Below are positions 7,564 through 12,833 of a stretch of 12,833 bases of DNA, piece by piece. Position numbers and translations under genes: made by a program. The stretch is taken from the NCBI GenBank assembly GCA_937944065.1, contig CALDZS010000113.1:1-12833 (forward strand), written 5' to 3'. The notes below the pieces were generated by a model, which searched no databases, was not told the DNA's origin, and was given only the letters and a program-made list of their open reading frames with translations. The DNA comes from an uncultured Amylibacter sp. (GTDB lineage: Bacteria > Pseudomonadota > Alphaproteobacteria > Rhodobacterales > Rhodobacteraceae). Each line of letters begins with the position of its first letter. Position 1 is the first letter of the stretch.

Positions 7564-7573
7564 GGATATCCCC

Positions 7574-7813
7574 ATGAAAGCACGCGTCCATGTGACCTTG
7601 AAACCAGGTGTATTAGACCCCCAAGGCGCCGCGGTGCGTCATTCATTGGGCTCATTGGGCTTTGAAGGTGTTGAAAAAGTTCGCCAAGGCAAAGTGATTG
7701 AATTGGAATTGGCCGAGACAGATAAAGACAAAGCCACCAAAACAGTGACCGACATGTGTGAGAAACTGTTGGCAAACACTGTCATCGAAAACTACTCGGT
7801 GGAGATCCTGTAA
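7574..7813 (+). CDS. purS: Phosphoribosylformylglycinamidine synthase subunit PurS
   Basis: 79 residues, typical for PurS. It has the family N-terminus MKARVHVTLKPGVLDPQGAA, followed by VRHSLGSLGF and a C-terminus ending in ENYSVEIL. PurS is a small ferredoxin-fold-like dimer that bridges PurQ and PurL in the FGAM synthase complex, which converts FGAR to FGAM with glutamine and ATP. ATG 7574 is selected because AAGGAT (7562-7567, overlapping the purC stop) lies 6 bases upstream; the frame extends to a TTG at 7553 inside purC, which would add residues foreign to the family. The gene lies between purC and purQ, as in other organisms that use the three-subunit enzyme. Confidence 0.96.
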   Translation: MKARVHVTLKPGVLDPQGAAVRHSLGSLGFEGVEKVRQGKVIELELAETDKDKATKTVTDMCEKLLANTVIENYSVEIL

Positions 7814-7814
7814 G

Positions 7815-8492
7815 ATGCGCGCAGCTGTTATTCAATTTCCAGGTTCCAACTGCGACCGTGACATGGCTGTGGCGCTGGACAAAGTCAGCGGACATAACAA
7901 GCCAACGCAAATGATCTGGCACAAAGAAAGCGCCCTTCCCGAAGGTTTGGATGTCATCGCAATCCCTGGTGGGTTCAGCTTTGGTGACTATCTGCGCTGC
8001 GGTGCGATTGCAGCTCGCTCGCCAATCATGCGCTCTGTTGTCGACTTTGCCAACAAAGGTGGATTTGTTCTGGGCGTATGTAATGGGTTTCAAGTTTTGA
8101 CAGAAAGCGGTCTTTTGCCCGGTGCATTGATGCGCAATGCTCAGCTGAAATTCATCTGCAAAGATGTAGAGCTGGAAGTCGCGTCAACAGACAGTGTTTT
8201 CACATCGCATTACACAAAAGGTCAAAAGATTACTGTTCCTGTCGCGCATCACGAAGGCAACTATAATGCTGATGCCAACACGCTGAAAGCATTGAAAGAT
8301 CAAGACCGCGTGGCATTTCGGTATACCAACAACCCAAACGGGGCGATGGACGACATTGCGGGCATATTGTCTGAAAACCGCCGCGTATTGGGCATGATGC
8401 CCCATCCAGAGCGTTTGAATGACCCACTTTTGGGTGGTATGGACGGCAATCCATTGTTTGAAAGTATGGCTGCCGCGCTTGTTTCTGCTTAA
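7815..8492 (+). CDS. purQ: Phosphoribosylformylglycinamidine synthase subunit PurQ (glutaminase)
   Basis: 225 residues. It is a class I glutamine amidotransferase that releases ammonia from glutamine for PurL. Motifs: N-terminal AAVIQFPGSNCDRD (3-16); oxyanion-hole loop PGGFSFGDYLR (51-61); nucleophile elbow GVCNGFQVL (87-95) with catalytic C89; and MPHPE (195-199) with the H197/E199 pair completing the triad. All key residues are present. ATG 7815 starts one base after the purS stop, with GGAG at 7801-7804 inside the end of purS as a likely ribosome site; upstream in-frame starts lie within purS and are rejected. The catalytic subunit PurL is not downstream, where an unrelated regulatory pair begins, so it must be encoded elsewhere. 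Confidence 0.97.
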   Translation: MRAAVIQFPGSNCDRDMAVALDKVSGHNKPTQMIWHKESALPEGLDVIAIPGGFSFGDYLRCGAIAARSPIMRSVVDFANKGGFVLGVCNGFQVLTESGLLPGALMRNAQLKFICKDVELEVASTDSVFTSHYTKGQKITVPVAHHEGNYNADANTLKALKDQDRVAFRYTNNPNGAMDDIAGILSENRRVLGMMPHPERLNDPLLGGMDGNPLFESMAAALVSA

Positions 8493-8516
8493 AGTATATT
8501 GTTACCCAAAGCAGGC

Positions 8517-8546
8517 TTGTTTGACGTCCCTGAAGTCAGATAAGAT
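8517..8546 (+). promoter_or_regulatory. Weak candidate promoter immediately before dctB
   Basis: TTGTTT (8517-8522) and TAAGAT (8541-8546) are 18 bases apart. If used, transcription would begin at or near the ATG at 8553, giving a leaderless or very short-leader message. TGAC (8522-8525) and GTCA (8536-8539) form a short inverted repeat inside it. No sigma-54 (-24/-12) element was seen. Confidence 0.2.
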
Positions 8547-8552
8547 CACGAA

Positions 8553-10313
8553 ATGAGCAACGCGTCATCAGAACCTGCAACTTTGAACGCCCGCACGGGC
8601 ACGCGCATTCGCATCATGGTGGCTATTTTCGCCATAGTTGCTGCCCTATTGATTTGGCTTTCCAGCCTTTATTTCACTGAACGGTTCTCGGCCGAAACAC
8701 GCACGCGCGCTGAAAAACAACTGACCCTTTATAGTGGTCGTTTGATCGCAGAATTACAGCGCAGCTCTGTTGTGCCTTTGATCTTGTCCAAGGACACTCA
8801 GCTGATCCGCGCCTTGCTAACAGACGATTATAGTCTGACATCGACGCGCCTTATCAATTATCAAAACGAAATTGGATCGAAGGCAATCTTTCTGCTGGAC
8901 AGTTTGGGGCGGATTGTGGCGACGTCTGATCGCCATGAACTGGGCACAGTTTATCGCGAAGAACCTTTTATGACCCAAGCGTTACGGTCTAACGATACGG
9001 TTTTCACCACACGAGGCATCGGCGAAGGCAGGTTGCGATTTTACTATTCGCGCAAACTAGAAAGCTTGGGAGAGTTGATTGGGGTGATCGTGATCGAAGT
9101 GGACTTGGACGATCTATTCAATACTTGGTCTGGTTCAGAATCAACGATTATGGTTACCAATTCGAAAGGGTTGGTCATTCTGTCGACTGAACGCCAGTTT
9201 TTAAACCAAACCTTGGAAAGTGCACTAGAATCCCGCCACACTCAGACCCCTGTCGAACGGGCCTTACGCGCGACAGGTGAATGGCCGACCGCGTTGGCAG
9301 ATACATATTTGTCTGGCCAACCTTTGTACCAACTCGAGGCGAAAATCCCGTTTCAGGGTTGGCGTTTGACCTATCTTGCATCCTCTTCAGCCGTGCGCGC
9401 GCGCGTTAACAGCGCGATTGCATTGGAAATAATGGGGTTGGCAATATTGCTAGCACTTGGGTTCTATATCCTATCACGCCGCGCCATAAGACAATCATTC
9501 CTGTTCAAAGCAGAATCCGATGATCTGCGGGCGTTGAATGAACAGTTATCGTCAGAGATCACGCAACGCGAGCGCGCAGAACGCGAACTTGAGGTCGCAG
9601 AACAAAGCCTTGCCCAAAGCTCGAAATTGGCAGCGTTGGGCGAAATGTCCGCCGCGGTAAGTCATGAGTTAAACCAGCCTTTAGCCGCTATGCGGACCTA
9701 TCTGGCGGGGATGAAAGTCCTAATGGACCGAAATAGACCCGTCGAGGCGGCTAGCAGTTTCCAACGCATTGACGATCTTATCGGTCGTATGGGGCAGATC
9801 ACCAAGCAGTTAAAATCCTACGCTCGCAAAGGCGGCGAAGACGTGATCGCAATCGACATGCGCGAAAGCCTGACCAACAGCCTGTCAATGATGTCACCGC
9901 AATTGGGACAAAACGAAGTTGATGTAAAAACGTTACTGCCAGAAGATCCCGTCATTATCATGGGTGATGCTGTGCGTGTGGAACAGGTGATCGTTAATCT
10001 ATTGCGCAATGCATTGGACGCCATGAAGGGGCAAGAAAACCAAGAAATTCAGATTTCCCTTTTCAGCGGTGAAATGGCGACACTATCCGTTCAGGATATC
10101 GGCCCTGGTATCGAAAACTTAGATAACTTGTTCGAGCCGTTTTTCACCACAAAAAACCCTGGCGAGGGTGTTGGATTGGGGCTGGCCATCTCTTCTGGAA
10201 TTGCAAAGGACTTGGGTGGGCGGTTAGTTGCCAGAAACGTCACCCCAACAGGTGCAGTGTTTGAATTTCAGGTGCCACAGGTAAACAGTGGGCGCAAACA
10301 AGCAGCAGAATAG
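8553..10313 (+). CDS. dctB: DctB-like membrane sensor histidine kinase
   Basis: 586 residues. It has a short cytoplasmic N-terminus, membrane helix 1 at about 20-41, a periplasmic sensor of about 245 residues (about 43-288), and membrane helix 2 at about 289-308. The periplasmic part fits the tandem PAS-like/Cache domain of DctB. A coiled-coil linker (about 320-360, rich in E, R and Q) follows. The kinase core has the H-box SAAVSHELNQPLAAM with phospho-acceptor H371, the N-box QVIVNLLRNALDAM (478-491), the G1 box DIGPGI (515-520), FEPFFTTK (527-534) and the G2 box GVGLGLAIS (539-547). The ELNQPL form is typical of the DctB/FixL group. In rhizobia DctB senses C4-dicarboxylates and phosphorylates DctD. 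All kinase motifs are intact. The partner regulator begins 10 bases downstream. There is no strong ribosome site. No dicarboxylate transporter genes are in view, so the ligand is inferred. Confidence 0.88.
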   Translation: MSNASSEPATLNARTGTRIRIMVAIFAIVAALLIWLSSLYFTERFSAETRTRAEKQLTLYSGRLIAELQRSSVVPLILSKDTQLIRALLTDDYSLTSTRLINYQNEIGSKAIFLLDSLGRIVATSDRHELGTVYREEPFMTQALRSNDTVFTTRGIGEGRLRFYYSRKLESLGELIGVIVIEVDLDDLFNTWSGSESTIMVTNSKGLVILSTERQFLNQTLESALESRHTQTPVERALRATGEWPTALADTYLSGQPLYQLEAKIPFQGWRLTYLASSSAVRARVNSAIALEIMGLAILLALGFYILSRRAIRQSFLFKAESDDLRALNEQLSSEITQRERAERELEVAEQSLAQSSKLAALGEMSAAVSHELNQPLAAMRTYLAGMKVLMDRNRPVEAASSFQRIDDLIGRMGQITKQLKSYARKGGEDVIAIDMRESLTNSLSMMSPQLGQNEVDVKTLLPEDPVIIMGDAVRVEQVIVNLLRNALDAMKGQENQEIQISLFSGEMATLSVQDIGPGIENLDNLFEPFFTTKNPGEGVGLGLAISSGIAKDLGGRLVARNVTPTGAVFEFQVPQVNSGRKQAAE

Positions 10314-10323
10314 GCGCAATTAC

Positions 10324-11664
10324 ATGCCAGACCAAATTACCATTTCAATTGTCGATGATGAACAAGATATGCGCGAGAGTATCTCGCAGTGGTTGACCCT
10401 GTCTGGGTATCGCACCAAGACCTTTGCCAGCGCAGAAGAGGCGCTGAAAGAAATTGATGCGGATTATTCTGGCGTCATCATATCTGACATTAAGATGCCG
10501 AAAATTGACGGCATTACGTTTCTGAAAAAACTGCAAAGCATCGACAGCGCCCTGCCCGTGATATTGATCACTGGGCATGGTGACGTCGCCATGGCGGTCG
10601 AGGCGATGCGGATCGGTGCCTATGACTTTTTAGAAAAACCGTTTGATCCTGAACGTATGGCCGAATTGACCAAACGCGCGGTTCAAGCCCGCCGTCTAAC
10701 ACTAGAAAACCGCACGTTGCGTCGCGAGTTATCGGATGGCACCGTTCTGTTGCGCAAACTGGTTGGTACCAGCCCTGTTATGGAACGTTTACGCGAAGAC
10801 ATTCTTGATCTGGCGCAGGCTGATGGGCACCTTCTGATTTCGGGTGAAACAGGGACGGGCAAAAGCCTGATTGCTCACGCGCTTCACGCTTGCGGCCCTA
10901 GGCAAGGTAAACGGTTCATCACTGTAAATTGCGCCGCGTATAACGAAGACGAATTGTCAAAGCTGTTGTTTGGCCCGTCAGACGACGCCACGCCCATGCT
11001 CGAAGGCTCTTTGGGTGGTACACTGTGCCTTGAAGATGTTGAAAACTTACCCGCCAGTATTCAGGCGCGACTTTTGTCCGAAATCACCGATCACGACCGT
11101 GGCGAAGATGGGTCGCGTTTGCGTATTATCGCCATTTCAAACGACATGACCGATAATGAAGCAACGTTGGAAGACAGCTTGCGCCAAGATCTGTATTTCC
11201 GATTGGCGGCAATGCATATCGCCCCCCCACCTTTGCGCCAGCGCGGCGAAGATATCCTAAGCTTGTTCAATAGATACGCAGAAACGTTCGCCGAGGAGTA
11301 TGGCTGCGAGCAACCTGAAATATCTGCCGAAGATGCTGCGAAGTTATTGCAAGCCCCTTGGCCTGGAAATATTCGCCAGTTGATTAATCTGGCAGAGCGC
11401 ACGGTTCTACAAAGCCGCCGCGGAAGCTATTCAATATCTAAGATTTTGATGGCCGATGTGGGCGAACCTATTCCAAACGTTGTCAGCGATGGCAAACCTT
11501 TGAAAGAGCATGTTGAAGCCTTTGAACGGATGTTGATCGACAATACGATGCGTCGTCACAAAGGGTCGATCCAGTCTGTGATGGACGAATTATCTTTGCC
11601 GCGTCGCACGTTGAATGAAAAAATGGCGAAATACGGGCTGACGCGCGCAAACTATGTCGGATAG
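10324..11664 (+). CDS. dctD: DctD-like response regulator with degenerate sigma-54 activator domain
   Basis: 446 residues from ATG 10324, 10 bases after the kinase stop. Domain order is receiver (about 5-118), AAA+ (about 145-375) and Fis-type helix-turn-helix (about 400-440, KGSIQSVMDELSLPRRTLNE). The receiver has the acidic pair D11/D12, phospho-acceptor D55, T83 and K105, so it should accept phosphate from the kinase. The AAA+ domain keeps Walker A GETGTGKS (174-181), the arginine-rich LRQDLYFRL, PPLRQRGEDI and sensor 2 WPGNIRQL. Two hallmarks are altered. Between FG (216-217) and GGT (231-233) there are about eight fewer residues than in NtrC, and no GAFTGA. The Walker B pair, normally DE, reads ED (E237, D238, in LCLEDV). 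GAFTGA contacts sigma-54, so classical sigma-54 activation is unlikely. The symbol rests on the paired kinase and general resemblance. Confidence 0.85.
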   Translation: MPDQITISIVDDEQDMRESISQWLTLSGYRTKTFASAEEALKEIDADYSGVIISDIKMPKIDGITFLKKLQSIDSALPVILITGHGDVAMAVEAMRIGAYDFLEKPFDPERMAELTKRAVQARRLTLENRTLRRELSDGTVLLRKLVGTSPVMERLREDILDLAQADGHLLISGETGTGKSLIAHALHACGPRQGKRFITVNCAAYNEDELSKLLFGPSDDATPMLEGSLGGTLCLEDVENLPASIQARLLSEITDHDRGEDGSRLRIIAISNDMTDNEATLEDSLRQDLYFRLAAMHIAPPPLRQRGEDILSLFNRYAETFAEEYGCEQPEISAEDAAKLLQAPWPGNIRQLINLAERTVLQSRRGSYSISKILMADVGEPIPNVVSDGKPLKEHVEAFERMLIDNTMRRHKGSIQSVMDELSLPRRTLNEKMAKYGLTRANYVG

Positions 11665-11668
11665 ATAA

Positions 11669-11730
11669 TCTGCAATCACGCAGAATGCTTGAACCCGCTT
11701 AACGGCGGGTCAATCGCGTGCATCCCGCAC
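11669..11730. other. Cluster of three short hairpins downstream of dctD
   Basis: Three inverted repeats follow the dctD stop: TCTGC/GCAGA (11669-11684), ACCCGC-TTAACG-GCGGGT (11693-11710, extendable by TTG/CAA around one bulged A), and GTGC-ATCCC-GCAC (11718-11730). The middle one is the best terminator stem but lacks a T-run; an A-rich tract (about 11731-11748) comes after the third. Probably the dctD transcript end, with Rho dependence possible. Confidence 0.4.
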
Positions 11731-11751
11731 AAATTCAAAAAAAATCAAACC

Positions 11752-11763
11752 GTTATCGATAAC
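11752..11763. promoter_or_regulatory. Perfect 12-bp palindrome, candidate LacI-family operator upstream of the aldolase
   Basis: GTTATCGATAAC is perfectly self-complementary with a central CG, the layout typical of LacI-family operators. The sequence to its right continues as A-T, giving TAACAT, as in the GntR-type LacI sites of E. coli. It lies 111 bases before the aldolase ATG. Which regulator binds is unknown. Confidence 0.4.
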
Positions 11764-11820
11764 ATACGTGACATCTCGTGCATAAAAAGCGATTTAGAAA
11801 CTATGTGTAGACAGACAAAT

Positions 11821-11826
11821 TATACA
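11821..11826 (+). promoter_or_regulatory. Possible -10 element for the aldolase gene
   Basis: TATACA lies 48 bases before the ATG. No convincing -35 is found 16-18 bases upstream, so the promoter is either activator-dependent or misplaced. Confidence 0.25.
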
Positions 11827-11874
11827 GTCCCATTCAATGCAATACCGCGCGCGCCAAACACCAAGGATAATTAG

Positions 11875-12762
11875 ATGACCAATTTAGAACAACTTAAACA
11901 GATTTCTAACGCTCCCGGATTTATTGCTGCCTTGGATCAAAGCGGCGGGTCTACACCCAAAGCACTGGCGGCCTACGGTGTCACCAACGCACATTATTCA
12001 AACGAGGCTGAAATGTTTGGTCAGATGCACGCAATGCGATCCCGCATCATGCAGGCGGCCTGCTTTAATCGCGACAAGGTCATTGGCGCCATTTTATTTG
12101 AACGCACGATGAATGAAAAGGTTTTGGATGTCAGCGTTTCTGAATATCTTTGGGAAACCAAAGGTGTGGTTCCGTTTTTGAAATGTGACAAGGGCTTGCT
12201 GGACGAATCCAACGGGGTACAACTCATGGCGGAAATTACTGGGCTGTCGAACACGCTGGACCAAGCCAACGACCATAAGATTTTTGGAACGAAAATGCGG
12301 TCAGTCATTCAGTCTGCAAATGCAAAAGGTATTGCGGATATTGTTGCCCAGCAGTTTGATGTCGCAAAGCAGATCATTGCCAAAGGTCTCTGCCCTATTA
12401 TCGAGCCGGAAGTGAATATCACAATAGACGACAAAGCGGATGCCGAGGCGATTTTGCACGATGAACTAGTAAAGGGATTGGCAGCGCTGTCTGGCAAACA
12501 AAAGGTCATGTTGAAGCTGTCCTTGCCAAGCAAAGCCAACCATTACCGCGATTTCAACGATCATCCGAATGTGGTGCGTGTTGTGGCTCTTTCTGGTGGG
12601 TATTCAGCGGCCGAGGCTGCTGCATTGTTGGCTCAAAATGACGGGATGATCGCCAGCTTTTCACGCGCGCTGACCGAAGGATTGCAGTATGAAATGTCAG
12701 ATTCGGAATTCGAGGCGGCCCTCGACGCGAATGTGTCGAACGCGTTTAATGCATCAGTTTAA
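11875..12762 (+). CDS. fda: Class I fructose-bisphosphate aldolase
   Basis: 295 residues, matching the short bacterial class I aldolases such as the staphylococcal enzyme (about 295), and metal-independent. It interconverts fructose-1,6-bisphosphate with glyceraldehyde-3-phosphate and dihydroxyacetone phosphate in glycolysis and gluconeogenesis, in the cytosol. Characteristic segments: GFIAALDQSGGSTPKAL (15-31) with the active-site D21; LFERTMNEKV (74-83); VPFLKCDKG (99-107); CPIIEPEVNI (173-182) with conserved E177/E179; KVMLKLSLP (210-218), where K214 is the expected Schiff-base lysine; and ALSGGYS (238-244), the phosphate-binding loop. AGGA (11864-11867) is 7 bases before the ATG. The gene stands alone behind a 210-base region with a palindromic operator-like site, which suggests carbon-source control. 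Family assignment is firm. Confidence 0.95.
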   Translation: MTNLEQLKQISNAPGFIAALDQSGGSTPKALAAYGVTNAHYSNEAEMFGQMHAMRSRIMQAACFNRDKVIGAILFERTMNEKVLDVSVSEYLWETKGVVPFLKCDKGLLDESNGVQLMAEITGLSNTLDQANDHKIFGTKMRSVIQSANAKGIADIVAQQFDVAKQIIAKGLCPIIEPEVNITIDDKADAEAILHDELVKGLAALSGKQKVMLKLSLPSKANHYRDFNDHPNVVRVVALSGGYSAAEAAALLAQNDGMIASFSRALTEGLQYEMSDSEFEAALDANVSNAFNASV

Positions 12763-12764
12763 CG

Positions 12765-12833
12765 CTATGTCAGGTCAGATAGAACTGTCTGCAAATCGCC
12801 ATATCCAGTAAACCGACGCTCTAGCGGCAAATC
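12765..12833 (-). CDS. Possible 3' end of a convergent gene (partial)
   Basis: Read on the - strand from the window edge, one frame is open for 22 codons (DLPLERRFTGYGDLQTVLSD then LT) and stops at TAG (12765-12767), two bases from the aldolase stop. The composition looks protein-like, but the stretch is too short to assign a family. No terminator separates it from the aldolase. Confidence 0.3.
   Translation of the reverse strand, partial: DLPLERRFTGYGDLQTVLSDLT

Noticed and set aside
8493..8552. Possible sigma-54 promoter before dctB
   Set aside because: No GG-N10-GC (-24/-12) element could be found.
10288..10323. Upstream start of the response regulator inside dctB
   Set aside because: The added residues precede the canonical receiver start and have no better ribosome site; ATG 10324 fits the family.
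11689..11874. 61-codon + strand frame ending directly before the aldolase ATG
   Set aside because: It starts at a TTG with no ribosome site, covers hairpins and the palindrome, and its protein looks like translated intergenic DNA.
1..12833. CRISPR arrays, insertion sequences, phage genes or defence systems
   Set aside because: No regularly spaced direct repeats, transposase motifs, or phage or defence domains were seen on either strand.

Overview
The window looks like chromosomal DNA from an alphaproteobacterium, most likely a marine member of the Rhodobacterales (Roseobacter group) with only moderate GC content. Three things point there: a gene for the F1-ATPase inhibitor zeta subunit (PF07345/DUF1476, an alphaproteobacterial family), the order purB / small genes / purC-purS-purQ, and a DctB/DctD-type two-component pair. 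This placement is inference from gene content; no species can be named from the sequence alone.

Region 1 (1-4400) is the distal part of an ABC importer operon of the peptide/opine/nickel (Dpp/Opp) class on the + strand. It holds a first permease whose 5' end lies outside the window, a second permease, and one ATPase polypeptide carrying two complete nucleotide-binding domains. The genes are tightly packed, with gaps of 15 and 2 bases. The operon ends at a hairpin terminator shared with a convergent small secreted-protein gene. The solute-binding protein is presumably upstream, so the substrate cannot be read here.

Region 2 (4400-8500) is the purine block. purB (adenylosuccinate lyase) is transcribed divergently from the small exported-protein gene and ends at a strong bidirectional terminator. 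The zeta-subunit gene follows on the - strand. Then comes a compact purC-purS-purQ operon (gaps 10 and 1 bases) with a plausible sigma-70 promoter before purC. PurC and PurB catalyse consecutive steps (SAICAR synthesis and cleavage). PurS and PurQ are the accessory and glutaminase subunits of FGAM synthase; the catalytic PurL is not in the window.

Region 3 (8553-11664) is a sensor kinase / response regulator pair resembling DctB/DctD, which normally senses C4-dicarboxylates. The regulator has a DctD layout (receiver, AAA+, Fis-type helix-turn-helix), but the sigma-54-contacting GAFTGA loop has been lost and the Walker B acidic pair reads ED instead of DE. This is the most interesting observation in the window, because it suggests an activator or repressor that does not work through sigma-54.

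Region 4 (11665-12833) is a 210-base intergenic stretch with several small hairpins and a perfect 12-bp palindrome resembling a LacI-family operator. A class I fructose-bisphosphate aldolase gene follows. The right edge may hold the 3' end of a convergent gene. No mobile elements, CRISPR arrays, tRNA or rRNA genes were seen. Apart from the odd regulator this is ordinary housekeeping and transport DNA, and I see no convincing undescribed multi-gene system.
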